Source: Mycolicibacterium peregrinum (GTDB lineage: Bacteria > Actinomycetota > Actinomycetes > Mycobacteriales > Mycobacteriaceae). Taken from it: a stretch of 64,000 nucleotides of DNA. The DNA lies in contig NZ_LQPP01000048.1 in the NCBI RefSeq assembly GCF_002102345.1, positions 124,001 to 188,000 on the forward strand. Direction: 5' to 3'. Of this stretch, positions 1-8,970 are shown in pieces (the first letter of the stretch is position 1; every line of letters starts with the position of its first letter). Made by a program: the position numbers and the translations under genes. Under the pieces are notes generated by a model. It had not been told where the DNA came from, searched no databases, and saw only the letters and a list, made by a program, of their open reading frames with translations.

Positions 1-1
1 A

Positions 2-2008
2 CTGGTCGGCGGGGCGCGACGGCAGTGGCGGATCGGAATCGCCTCGCGGTTCGACGAACTCGTCGAGCACGCGCAGGCGCGCTGGCAGCGCAGCGGCCAG
101 ATCGCGCACCGCGCCGAACCGGACCTGAAGTCGGGCCGGGGCGGTCTGCGGGACGTGCAACTGCTCAACGCGCTGGCGATAGCGCAACTGGCCGATGTCT
201 ATCCGAGTCATGCGCTGGCGTCACCGACCGGAACACTTGGCGGTGCGCACCTGTCATTGCTTAATGTGCGCACCGAATTGCACCGCGCGTCGGGCCGTGG
301 CCGGGAACTGTTGTTGGCCCAGCATGCCGATGAGATCGGCGCGGCGCTGCGGATCGGAGATCGATTCGACCTGGCCCGCACCCTGTCGGATGCGGCCCGG
401 ACCGTGAGCTACTACGTCGACTCGGGTATCCGCACCGCCGCCAACGCCTTACCCCGGCGCGGTTTCGCCGCGCTTCGCCGCCCGGTACGCCGCCCACTCG
501 ACGAGGGCGTGATCGAATTCGCCGGTGAGGTGATCCTGGCCCGCGACGCGCGGCCGGAACGCGATCCAGGTCTGATCCTGCGGGTCGCCGCGGCATCGGC
601 CGCCACCGGCCTGCCGATGGCGGTGTCCACACTGAGCAGGCTGGCCGAGACGGCGCCCGAACTGCGCACGCCGTGGCCGCGTCAGGCGCTCAAGGACCTC
701 CTGGTGTTGCTCGCGTCCGGTCCCGCGGCGGTGGCCACCATCGAAGCCCTGGACCGCACCGGCCTGTGGGGCCGGTTGTTCCCGGAGTGGGGTGCAGTGC
801 GGGACCTGCCCCCTCGGGATGTCGTGCACACCTGGACAGTTGACCGCCATCTGGTCGAGACTGTCTCGCGGGCAGGTGCTTTCACCACCCGCGTATCACG
901 TCCCGATCTACTGCTGCTGGGTGCGCTGTGCCACGACATCGGCAAGGGGCGGGGCGGTGACCACAGCGTGATCGGTGCCGAGTTGGCCACTCAGATCGGG
1001 ACCCGGTTGGGCCTGTGGCCGTCTGACATCGATGTGCTGTCGAAGATCGTTCGGTACCACTTGCTGTTGCCCGAGACCGCGACGCGGCGAGACCTTCAGG
1101 ACCCCAAGACCATTGACGCGGTAGCCGATGCGCTCGGTGGGGACATGGTGCTGCTGGAGCTGCTCCATGTTTTGGCCGAAGCCGACTCCCTGGCCACCGG
1201 TCCCGGGGTATGGGGGGACTGGAAGGCATCGCTGATCGGGGATCTGGTGCGACGGTGCCGGCTGGTGATGGCCGGCGAACCGTTACCCGAACCCGATCCG
1301 ATCGACTCGCGGTTCGTGGCGTTGGCCGCTGACGGCGGCGTCCACGTCGAGCTCACCCCGGGTGACAGTCCACACATCTACAACGTGACGATGATCGGCG
1401 CGGACCGGCGGGGCCTGTTGTCCAAGGCGGCCGGCGTGCTGGCGCTGAACTCCCTGCGGGTGCACTCGGCGTCGGTCAACAGTCATGAGGGTTCGGCGAT
1501 CAACACCTTCGCGGTGTCTCCGCACTTCGGTTCACCGCCACCGGCTCAACTGCTGCGCCAGCAGTTCATCCTGGCGCTCGACGGCGAGCTGGATGTGATC
1601 GGCGCGCTGGAACGGCGCGACCAGGAGGCGGCCCAGCATCCGACCACCCGGGCCGGTGAGATCCTGGCGTCGGTTCCGGCCAACCACGTGCCTGCCCCGC
1701 CGCGCATCCTGTGGTCACCCGGCACGGCAGCCGAGGACCTGATCGTCCAGATTCGCACGATCGACCGGGCCGGCCTGCTGGGCAGGCTGACTGCGGTGTT
1801 CGAGCGCGACGGCTTGGATGTTGCGTGGGCCAAGGTGACCACACTGGGTTCATCCGTCGTCGACGTCTTCTGCATCACCGCACCGGCATTGGCCGGCGAC
1901 GAAGCGCAACGGGCCGCGGTACGCGCCGAGCTGGAGCGCGACTTGTTCGCGATCCTGCCCGCGCCGCCACCGGCCAAACCGGCGAAACCGGCCGAGCATG
2001 CGAGCTGA
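2..2008 (+). CDS. glnD: [Protein-PII] uridylyltransferase GlnD, 5'-truncated by window edge
   Basis: GlnD modifies and demodifies PII nitrogen-signalling proteins by uridylylation (adenylylation of GlnK in actinobacteria). The frame is open from base 2 and leaves about 668 residues. The first visible block, DLKSGRGGLRDVQ, is the conserved GlnD motif following the nucleotidyltransferase core, so the catalytic N-terminus lies outside the window. An HD phosphohydrolase motif (LCHDIGKG) is coded near base 930. Two ACT-type regulatory domains follow, beginning about IYNVTMIGADRRGLL and LIVQIRTIDRAGLLGRL. In mycobacteria this gene normally follows amt-glnB, and ffh lies just downstream here. Family assignment is firm; the start cannot be seen. 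Confidence 0.93.
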   Translation: MVGGARRQWRIGIASRFDELVEHAQARWQRSGQIAHRAEPDLKSGRGGLRDVQLLNALAIAQLADVYPSHALASPTGTLGGAHLSLLNVRTELHRASGRGRELLLAQHADEIGAALRIGDRFDLARTLSDAARTVSYYVDSGIRTAANALPRRGFAALRRPVRRPLDEGVIEFAGEVILARDARPERDPGLILRVAAASAATGLPMAVSTLSRLAETAPELRTPWPRQALKDLLVLLASGPAAVATIEALDRTGLWGRLFPEWGAVRDLPPRDVVHTWTVDRHLVETVSRAGAFTTRVSRPDLLLLGALCHDIGKGRGGDHSVIGAELATQIGTRLGLWPSDIDVLSKIVRYHLLLPETATRRDLQDPKTIDAVADALGGDMVLLELLHVLAEADSLATGPGVWGDWKASLIGDLVRRCRLVMAGEPLPEPDPIDSRFVALAADGGVHVELTPGDSPHIYNVTMIGADRRGLLSKAAGVLALNSLRVHSASVNSHEGSAINTFAVSPHFGSPPPAQLLRQQFILALDGELDVIGALERRDQEAAQHPTTRAGEILASVPANHVPAPPRILWSPGTAAEDLIVQIRTIDRAGLLGRLTAVFERDGLDVAWAKVTTLGSSVVDVFCITAPALAGDEAQRAAVRAELERDLFAILPAPPPAKPAKPAEHAS

Positions 2009-2036
2009 TCCCCGCCGATAGGTGATGATTGCCGCC

Positions 2037-2810
2037 GTGACGAATTTCGGGGGATACCAGAACGGATTCGGCGCGCCACCTCAGTACGGATTCGGCGCGC
2101 CACCTCAGTACGGGTTCGGCGCGCCACCTCAGTACGGATATGGCCCGCCCGCACCGATCCCGACTCCGCCACCGGCAGCGGATCGAATTACTCCGATCGG
2201 GCAGGTCGTCGTCAGCGCCCTGCTGATACTCCCGACGATCGCGTTCTTCTACGTGGGTTCGCGGCCGTTCCGGAGAGCGTGGATGCACCAGTGGCCATTG
2301 GGCGTGACGATGTGGCTACCGGGGGTCCTGCTCGCGGTGTATTTCGTGGTAGTCGTCGCGTGTTGGGCTCGGCCGGGACGCCGGCTCCCCGCAGTGGCGA
2401 TCGCCGGCGTCGTCGCATTGTTCGACACGGTGCAATCCGGCATATCCCACCAACTTCTTCGTGGCGGTGAGTTGGACCTGTCGGCACAGCCTTCGTTTGC
2501 CCTGCCGGGCTGGTTCTATCAGGCAGCTCACGTGTTGATCTTCGTGGGTTACGTCGCCGCTTGGGGGGTCGCGCGTCGACGGAACAAGATCTGGTCGGTC
2601 GGGCTGGTGGGGGCAGTGGTGGCCGCAGTGGTGGTGCGATGGATTCATCAGACAGAAGCCGTCGACGTCTTCAAGGCTTCTTCCAGTTGGATCAACGCCT
2701 GGGCTGTTGAGGTGGGCGCCTTCGTGCTGTCTTGCCTGATCTGCTGGGCGCTCGACGCGATCGGTTCCGCCGCGCGGCGGCCAACCACGCCACAAATCCC
2801 GGGCCGCTAG
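2037..2810 (+). CDS. Hypothetical multi-pass membrane protein with GFGAPPQY repeats
   Basis: I do not recognise a named family. The N-terminal 45 residues are Gly/Pro/Tyr-rich and contain three copies of GFGAPPQY plus a fourth degenerate one. About six hydrophobic segments follow (for example ITPIGQVVVSALLILPTIAFF and WAVEVGAFVLSCLICWAL), so it is probably an integral membrane protein with a flexible cytoplasmic tail. The GTG at 2037 gives an MTNFGGYQ start; an upstream GTG at 2022 is equally open and neither has a clear ribosome-binding site. It sits 28 bases after glnD and 9 before ffh. Function unknown. Confidence 0.75.
   Translation: MTNFGGYQNGFGAPPQYGFGAPPQYGFGAPPQYGYGPPAPIPTPPPAADRITPIGQVVVSALLILPTIAFFYVGSRPFRRAWMHQWPLGVTMWLPGVLLAVYFVVVVACWARPGRRLPAVAIAGVVALFDTVQSGISHQLLRGGELDLSAQPSFALPGWFYQAAHVLIFVGYVAAWGVARRRNKIWSVGLVGAVVAAVVVRWIHQTEAVDVFKASSSWINAWAVEVGAFVLSCLICWALDAIGSAARRPTTPQIPGR
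2064..2135 (+). repeat. Three 24-bp in-frame tandem repeats
   Basis: Three nearly identical 24-bp units (2064-2087, 2088-2111, 2112-2135) differ at one base. They encode GFGAPPQY and are followed by a degenerate partial fourth unit. The unit length keeps the reading frame, so copy-number change would lengthen or shorten the N-terminal tail without breaking the gene. Confidence 0.9.
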
Positions 2811-2819
2811 GCTTACCAC

Positions 2820-4373
2820 GTGTTTGAGAGCCTGTCTGACCGGTTGACCGGAGCCCTGCAGGGCCTACGCGGCAAGGGGCGGTTGACCGACGCCGATATC
2901 GACGCCACGGCGCGCGAGATCCGGTTGGCCCTTCTGGAGGCCGACGTCTCGCTGCCTGTGGTGCGTGCGTTCGTGGCGCGCATCAAGGATCGCGCCAAGG
3001 GCGCCGAGGTTTCCGCCGCGCTGAATCCCGCGCAGCAGGTGGTCAAGATCGTCAACGAGGAGCTGATCGGCATCCTCGGCGGCGAGACCCGTCAGCTGGC
3101 CTTCGCGAAGAACCCGCCGACGGTGATCATGCTCGCCGGTCTGCAAGGTGCCGGTAAGACCACGCTGGCCGGCAAGCTGGCGAAATGGCTCAAGGGACTG
3201 GGCCATACCCCGCTGCTCGTGGCGTGTGACCTGCAGCGGCCAGGTGCGGTCAACCAGCTTCAGATCGTGGCCGAGCGGGCCGGTGTGGCGTCGTTCGCCC
3301 CGCACCCGGGTACCTCGCCCGATGGCCTGGAGATCGGTGGCCACGGTGATCCGGTGGCGGTCGCGACGGCCGGTATGGCCGAGGCCCGGGCCAAGCATTT
3401 CGACGTGGTCATCGTCGACACCGCCGGTCGGCTGGGTATCGACGAGGAGCTGATGGGGCAGGCCGCGGCCATCCGCGACGCCGTGAAGCCCGACGAGACC
3501 CTCTTCGTGCTCGACGCGATGATCGGTCAGGATGCCGTCGCCACCGCCGAGGCGTTCCGTGAAGGCGTCGGTTTCACCGGTGTCGTGCTGACCAAGCTCG
3601 ACGGTGACGCGCGCGGTGGAGCCGCGCTGTCGGTGCGTGAGATCACCGGCGTGCCGATCCTGTTCGCCTCGGCAGGGGAGAAGCTCGAAGACTTCGACGT
3701 CTTCCACCCCGACCGGATGGCCAGCCGCATCCTGGGCATGGGCGACGTGCTCACCCTCATCGAGCAGGCCGAGCAGGTCTTCGACCAGCAGAAGGCCGAG
3801 GAGGCCGCCGCCAAGATCGGCTCCGGCGAGCTGACGCTGGAGGACTTCCTCGAGCAGATGCTGGCAATCCGCAAGATGGGCCCGATCGGCAACCTGCTGG
3901 GCATGCTGCCAGGGGCCGGCCAGATGAAAGACGCGTTGGCCGCGGTTGACGACAAGCAGCTGGACCGGGTGCAGGCGATCATCCGTGGCATGACGCCGGC
4001 CGAGCGGGCCGATCCGAAGATCATCAACGCCTCGCGCCGGCTGCGTATCGCCAATGGCTCCGGGGTCGAGGTGTCCGAGGTCAACCAGCTCGTGGACCGG
4101 TTCTTCGACGCCCGCAAGATGATGTCGTCGATGGCCGGCCAGATGGGAATGCCGTTCGGGCGCAAGAATTCCCCACGCAAGGCCGCCAAGGGCAAGAACA
4201 AGCAGGCTGGCAAGAAGAAGGGCCGGGGTCCGACCCCGCCGAAGAACCCGTTCGGCGGCGCGATGCCCGCCGGTTTCCCGGACCTGTCCAACATGCCCAA
4301 GGGCCTGGACGAATTGCCGCCCGGTCTGGCCGATTTCGACCTGTCGAAGCTGAAGTTCCCGGGCCAGAAGTAA
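2820..4373 (+). CDS. ffh: Signal recognition particle GTPase Ffh/SRP54
   Basis: Ffh binds 4.5S RNA and signal sequences of nascent membrane proteins and docks with FtsY, coupling GTP hydrolysis to delivery to SecYEG. The 517-residue product shows an N domain, then the G domain with P-loop GLQGAGKTT (about residue 108), DTAGR and TKLDGDARGG. The C-terminal M domain contains GPIGNLLGMLPG and NASRRLRIANGSG, the RNA-binding region, and ends in a Lys/Gly/Pro-rich tail. The GTG start at 2820 gives the expected MFESLSDRL N-terminus. The amidohydrolase gene follows after three bases, so co-transcription is likely. Confidence 0.97.
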   Translation: MFESLSDRLTGALQGLRGKGRLTDADIDATAREIRLALLEADVSLPVVRAFVARIKDRAKGAEVSAALNPAQQVVKIVNEELIGILGGETRQLAFAKNPPTVIMLAGLQGAGKTTLAGKLAKWLKGLGHTPLLVACDLQRPGAVNQLQIVAERAGVASFAPHPGTSPDGLEIGGHGDPVAVATAGMAEARAKHFDVVIVDTAGRLGIDEELMGQAAAIRDAVKPDETLFVLDAMIGQDAVATAEAFREGVGFTGVVLTKLDGDARGGAALSVREITGVPILFASAGEKLEDFDVFHPDRMASRILGMGDVLTLIEQAEQVFDQQKAEEAAAKIGSGELTLEDFLEQMLAIRKMGPIGNLLGMLPGAGQMKDALAAVDDKQLDRVQAIIRGMTPAERADPKIINASRRLRIANGSGVEVSEVNQLVDRFFDARKMMSSMAGQMGMPFGRKNSPRKAAKGKNKQAGKKKGRGPTPPKNPFGGAMPAGFPDLSNMPKGLDELPPGLADFDLSKLKFPGQK

Positions 4374-4376
4374 GCG

Positions 4377-5441
4377 ATGGCCCTGCACGTTCGTGGTCGA
4401 GGACTTCCCGGCGACGAAGAAGTGCAGTGGTGGATCCACCAGGGTGTGCTGTCGGCTGAGCCGATCGCCGACGCCGACACGATCTTCGACGGCGGCTGGA
4501 TCATTCCGGGCCTGGTCGACGCGCACTGTCACGTGGGCCTCGGCCCTCATGGCGCCGTCGAGCTGGACGAGGCGGTGACCCAGGCCGAAACCGAACGGGA
4601 CGCGGGCGCACTGTTGTTGCGGGACGCCGGTTCCCCGGTGGACACCCGAAGCTTCGACGACCGCGACGACCTGCCACGCATCATCCGAGCCGGACGCCAT
4701 CTGGCCCGACCCAAGCGTTATTCACCCGGCTTGCCGATCGACATCGAGGACGAGTCGCAACTGCCCGCCGCCGTGGCCGAGCAGGCCCGATGGGGTGACG
4801 GCTGGGTGAAGCTGGTCGGCGACTGGATCGACCGAGGGGTCGGGGACCTGGCTCCGTTGTGGTCCGACGACATCCTCAAAGCCGCGATCGACGCCGCCCA
4901 CGCCGAGGGAGCGCGGGTCACCGCGCACGTCTTCGGTGAGGATGCGCTGCCCGGACTCATCAAGGCCGGAATCGACTGCATCGAGCACGGCACCGGGATC
5001 ACCGATGACACAATCGAATTGATGCTCGAACATGGCACCGCGCTGGTGCCGACTCTGATCAACATCGACAATTTCCCCGGCATCGCCGACGCGGCGGGCA
5101 AGTATCCGCAGTATGCCAAGCACATGCGTGACCTGTACGGGTCCTGTCGCTCCCGGGTCGGTGCGGCCTACGAGGCCGGGGTGCCGATCTTCGCGGGTAC
5201 CGACGCCGGCGGCATGATCGCGCACGGCCGCATCGCCGACGAGATCGAGGCGCTCAAGGGCATCGGGATGAGCCCCACCGCCGCGCTGGGAGCGGCCAGT
5301 TGGGATGCCCGGGCCTGGCTGGGGCGGCCCGCGTTGGAGCACGGTGCATCCGCCGACCTGGTCTGCTACCGAGACGATCCGCGTCACGGCGGTGTCAGCC
5401 GCCCGGATCTGGTGATCCTGCGCGGGCGGGTCTGGCGCTGA
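4377..5441 (+). CDS. Amidohydrolase family protein (Rv2915c-like)
   Basis: Metal-dependent amidohydrolase of 354 residues with the family's ligand pattern: HxH in VDAHCHVG, His in VTAHVF, His in IEHGTG and Asp in AGTDAGG. These predict a TIM-barrel hydrolase acting on C-N bonds, probably with one or two Zn/Fe ions. The substrate cannot be deduced; the sequence resembles imidazolonepropionase/prolidase-like COG1228 members. It begins three bases after the ffh stop, matching the ffh-Rv2915c arrangement I recall from M. tuberculosis, so it is probably translated from the ffh transcript. Confidence 0.85.
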   Translation: MALHVRGRGLPGDEEVQWWIHQGVLSAEPIADADTIFDGGWIIPGLVDAHCHVGLGPHGAVELDEAVTQAETERDAGALLLRDAGSPVDTRSFDDRDDLPRIIRAGRHLARPKRYSPGLPIDIEDESQLPAAVAEQARWGDGWVKLVGDWIDRGVGDLAPLWSDDILKAAIDAAHAEGARVTAHVFGEDALPGLIKAGIDCIEHGTGITDDTIELMLEHGTALVPTLINIDNFPGIADAAGKYPQYAKHMRDLYGSCRSRVGAAYEAGVPIFAGTDAGGMIAHGRIADEIEALKGIGMSPTAALGAASWDARAWLGRPALEHGASADLVCYRDDPRHGGVSRPDLVILRGRVWR

Positions 5442-5465
5442 GCGCAGAGTGACAGGCTGACCGGC

Positions 5466-7013
5466 CTAGTACACGTCGCGCAGGTAGCGGTGGGTCTTGA
5501 TGAGGTCGTTGACGTAGGCGTGCGCGGCTGCGGCATCCATCGAGCCGTGCTCGGCGACGATCTCGTGCAGGGTGGCATCGACATCCTTGGCCATCTGGTC
5601 GGCGTCACCGCACACGTAGAGGTGCGCACCATCCTGCAGCCACGCGAACAACTCGGCCGAGTGCTCCCGCATACGGTGCTGCACATACACTTTCGTGTCC
5701 TGGTCCCGGGAGAACGCCAGATCGAGCCGGGTCAGCGTGCCGGACTCGACGAATCCCGTCAATTCCTCGCCGTACAGGAAGTCGGTGGACCGGCGACGGT
5801 CTCCGAAGAACAGCCAGGACCGGCCGGGCGCGGCGGCGGCCTGCCGCTCCTGCAGGAATGCCCGGAACGGGGCGATGCCGGTGCCCGGCCCGATCATGAT
5901 GATCGGCACATCGCCTGCGGGCAGCCGGAAATGGTGGTTGGGGCGCAGGTGAACCCGCACCGTCGCGGTGCGCTCGGCCAGGTAGGTCGAGGCGACGCCG
6001 CCGTGGTGGCGGTCGGCGCCGGGGTAGCGCACGGTGGCCACCGTCAGGTGCACGTGATCGGGGTGCGTCAGCGGACTCGAGGCGATCGAGTAGTCGCGGG
6101 ACTGTAACGGGCGCAAGGTATCTACCACTTCGTCGACGGTGAGGTCGGTGCGCCGGATCAGATCGAGGACATCCTCACCGTAGGCGGCGGTACCCGCCAG
6201 CTCCTGCAGTGCTCGCGAGGGGGTCCGGATCTCCAGGTGTTCGGTGAGCAGGACCCCCAGGGTCTCCTCGGAGTCGCCGACCCGATGCTCGGGGCCGACC
6301 TGGAGTTCGGCCAGGATCGCCGCCACCAGATCGGGATCGTTGACCGGGTGGACGGCGAGCGAATCGCCGGCCTGATAGGCGATCCCGGAGCCGGTGAGGT
6401 CCAGCTCGTAGTGGCGGACTTCCTTGTCGGATTCTGCCGCCGTGAGCAGTCGATTGACGGCCAGGGGAGCCGAGAACGGACGGTTGCGTTCCTGGCCGCG
6501 AAGCGGGGGTTCGGCCGCTACGGCCTCGACGACGGAGGTGGTAGTTGCGGGGCCGGACTGGGCGGCGATGAGCTGCTTGACCAGGTCGGTGGTCCAGGCC
6601 GCGGCCGGTTCTTCGTAGTATCCATCGACGTCGACGCGGTCGGCGAGCCGGGTGGCGCCCAACTCCTCCAGCCGGGCATCGAGGAGTTTTCCTGCGTTGC
6701 AGAACAATTCGTACGAGGTGTCGCCGAGGGCCAGGATTGCGAAGCTCAGGTGTTCGAGGCGCTCGGTCGAGGCGCTGATCGCCTCCCAGAACAGCGTAGC
6801 GGTGTCGGGGAACTCGCCGTCGCCGAACGTCGATGTGACCACGATGAAATGCGTTGCGGTACTGAGCTGGCCGAGTTCGACCTGGTTGAGCTCGACGGCT
6901 TCGGCAGGAAGTCCGGCGGCGGTGGTGGCCTCGGCGAACGACATGGCAGCGTCTTCGGCGTTGCCCATGTCGGTGCCATAGGCGACCACCAACGAGAACT
7001 CACGGTCGGACAC
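5466..7013 (-). CDS. Sulfite/nitrate reductase flavoprotein alpha subunit (CysJ-like)
   Basis: Diflavin reductase that passes electrons from NADPH through FAD and FMN to a partner, typically sulfite or nitrate reductase. An N-terminal flavodoxin-like FMN domain has AYGTDMGNAEDAA and TSTFGDGEFPD. A connecting and FAD-binding domain carries RDYSIASSP, and an NADP-binding domain carries GPGTGIAPFRAFLQER and CGDADQMAKDVD. The C-terminal HRYLRDVY aromatic end is typical. GTG at 7013 is preferred because GAGGGGAG lies just upstream; an in-frame start at 7046 would put this site inside the gene. No haem partner gene is adjacent, so the electron acceptor is unknown. Confidence 0.88.
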   Translation of the reverse strand: MSDREFSLVVAYGTDMGNAEDAAMSFAEATTAAGLPAEAVELNQVELGQLSTATHFIVVTSTFGDGEFPDTATLFWEAISASTERLEHLSFAILALGDTSYELFCNAGKLLDARLEELGATRLADRVDVDGYYEEPAAAWTTDLVKQLIAAQSGPATTTSVVEAVAAEPPLRGQERNRPFSAPLAVNRLLTAAESDKEVRHYELDLTGSGIAYQAGDSLAVHPVNDPDLVAAILAELQVGPEHRVGDSEETLGVLLTEHLEIRTPSRALQELAGTAAYGEDVLDLIRRTDLTVDEVVDTLRPLQSRDYSIASSPLTHPDHVHLTVATVRYPGADRHHGGVASTYLAERTATVRVHLRPNHHFRLPAGDVPIIMIGPGTGIAPFRAFLQERQAAAAPGRSWLFFGDRRRSTDFLYGEELTGFVESGTLTRLDLAFSRDQDTKVYVQHRMREHSAELFAWLQDGAHLYVCGDADQMAKDVDATLHEIVAEHGSMDAAAAHAYVNDLIKTHRYLRDVY

Positions 7014-7111
7014 ATCGGCTCCCCTCATCGCGCGCGGGCACTCCACGCGAATTTAGGGTTACCTTAGTTGGGTGTGAGTCCCGGTGGGGCCCTACCTCTT
7101 AGCGCCGAAGG

Positions 7112-7927
7112 TCAGTGCGAGAAACCGTAATCGAACAAGTCGATCGCCTGTCCGTACAGATCGCCGGTGCCGTACATCTGCACCACGATCAGGCGGCGGT
7201 TACCCCGTTGTGCGGCACCGACATACGTCTTGCGGGCCAGGTCCGTGTAGCCGGTCTTGCCGGCGATGTCGCCGGGGTAGCGCGCAAGCAGTTCGTTCTG
7301 GTTGGTCAGGGTCTTGCCGGGGAACTGGGCCGACGGCTGGCGCATGATCTGTGCGATCAGTGGGTACGTCAGCGCGGCGCGCAGGATCACCGCCAGATCG
7401 TGAGGAGTGGTGACGGTTTCCCAGCCGGGGCCGTCGAGGCCGGACGGTGAGCCGGCGCGGGTGTTGCGGGCGCCGACGCCGGCGGCCTTGCGCGTCATTG
7501 CCGCGACGGTGGCGGGGCGGCCGCCGAGCATGTCGGCGAGCATGTTCGCCGCGTCGTTGCCCGACACCATGAGCAGTGCCTCAAGTAGCTGGCGGGTGGT
7601 GTACGGCTGACCCGGTTTCAGGCCCACACATGAACATTCGACCTTGGTGTGGGATGCGTTGGCCCGGGCGAAATTATCTGGCCGAAGATGATCGAGCACC
7701 ACCATCGCCAACAGCGGCTTGATGGTGCTGGCCGGGGCATACGAGCCGTTGGGATCCTTGGACGCCAGTACCTGGCCGGTGTCCATGTCGGCGACCAACC
7801 AGGCCTTGGCGGGTCCGTCGGGAATCTGGGCGCCTGCCGGCTGGACGCCGGGCTGCGCGTGCGCGGAGGGCGTGACCGCGAGCACCGCGCCGAGGGCGAG
7901 CACGGTCGCCGCGAAACGTCGTCGCAC
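7112..7927 (-). CDS. dacB2: D-alanyl-D-alanine carboxypeptidase (DacB2-like, S11 family)
   Basis: Penicillin-binding serine peptidase that trims the terminal D-Ala of peptidoglycan stem peptides outside the membrane. The 271-residue product has a signal peptide (first ~24 residues, cleavage likely after SAHA). All three penicilloyl-serine transferase motifs are present: SxxK as STIK (about residue 67), SGN in SGNDAAN and KTG in GKTGYTD. It resembles Rv2911. A second, frameshifted paralogue lies immediately upstream in the same orientation (start 8895), so this copy probably supplies the activity. Confidence 0.92.
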   Translation of the reverse strand: MRRRFAATVLALGAVLAVTPSAHAQPGVQPAGAQIPDGPAKAWLVADMDTGQVLASKDPNGSYAPASTIKPLLAMVVLDHLRPDNFARANASHTKVECSCVGLKPGQPYTTRQLLEALLMVSGNDAANMLADMLGGRPATVAAMTRKAAGVGARNTRAGSPSGLDGPGWETVTTPHDLAVILRAALTYPLIAQIMRQPSAQFPGKTLTNQNELLARYPGDIAGKTGYTDLARKTYVGAAQRGNRRLIVVQMYGTGDLYGQAIDLFDYGFSH

Positions 7928-8011
7928 GGAGCTTGACGCTACGGATCACAGGACTCGCTCAGCGCGCGATCAGGTCTCCGTATGGTTGCGGCGCCAGGGT
8001 ACGGACCCCCG

Positions 8012-8895
8012 CTACAGCTGGCCGATGCCTGCTGAGTGGTCCTGGGCGAATCCCCAGTCCAACAAGCTGGTGGCCTGGTCCCAGTAGGTTGGGCCACCTT
8101 CCTTGACCAACCCGTACATCATGGCGACCACCAACCGGCGGCCGTCGCGCTGTGCAGCGCCGACGAACGTCTTGCGAGCCACATCGGTGAAACCGGTCTT
8201 ACCGCCGAGCATGCCTGGATAGCGGCCCAGCATCTCGTCCTGGTTGACCAACGTGACCGGTCCCGTGGCACCTGGAAAGGACGCCGACGGGGATGACGTG
8301 ATCGCCGCGAACATCGGATTCGCCAGCGCGGCGCGGAAGATCACGGCCAGGTCCCGCGGTGTGGTGGCCCCGTCGATGCCGGGGCCGTTCAGACCCGAAG
8401 GCGACCCGGCATGGGTGGCGTTCGCGCCGAGCGCGGCGGCCTTGGCGTTCATCTTGGCCACCGCGGCGTCGGTCCCGCCGACATGTGTGCCAACGTGTTG
8501 GCGGCGTCGTTGCCGGACACCAGCAGTGCCGCATCCAGCAGCTGCCGCGTCGTGTAGGTGCGTCCGGCTTTGATCCCGACGCAGGTGCACTCGACCTTGG
8601 CATCGGCTTCGTCGGCGACAACGGTCGCATCCAACGGAATCTCGTCGAGAGCCACCAGCGCCAGCAGAGTCTTGATGGTGCTGGCGGGTGCGTGCGGGGC
8701 GTACTGATCCCGGCCGGCCAGGATCTGGCCGGTATCCATGTCGGCGACGATCCAGGCCGGGGCGGGGCCGGCCGGGATGGGTGTCGCGCCGACCTGCTGC
8801 ACGCTGCTGTCGGCGGAGGCCGTGGCGGAGCCTGGTAGAGCTGTTAGGAGAAGTGCTGCGAGACAGAGCGAGAGCGCACCGACGAGCCTGACCAT
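8012..8895 (-). pseudogene. Second D-alanyl-D-alanine carboxypeptidase, interrupted by one frameshift
   Basis: A paralogue of the neighbouring DacB2-like gene split across two frames. The N-terminal part starts at ATG 8895 and has a signal peptide, STIK, and SGNDAANTLAHM. The frame then runs into unrelated residues. The rest (TDAAVAKMNAKAAALG through GKTGFTD to the C-terminus at 8012) continues in another frame. The join is near 8480-8484, where adding one base, giving ATG-CTC-GGC, would restore an uninterrupted gene. All three catalytic motifs survive, so decay would be very recent, or the shift is a sequencing error. Each half alone would be inactive: one lacks KTG, the other lacks SxxK. 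Confidence 0.8.
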
Positions 8896-8970
8896 GTCCA
8901 CTGACCCTAGTGGCACAATCCGCGGGCATCGGCGTGTGAGGAAGATCCGACGAAGACGAGGTGAGAAAAC

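Noticed and set aside
2865..4700. 611-codon open frame on the minus strand across ffh
   Set aside because: It is antisense to conserved ffh codons, has a His/Gln/Arg-rich composition with no domain, and such frames are expected in GC-rich codon usage.
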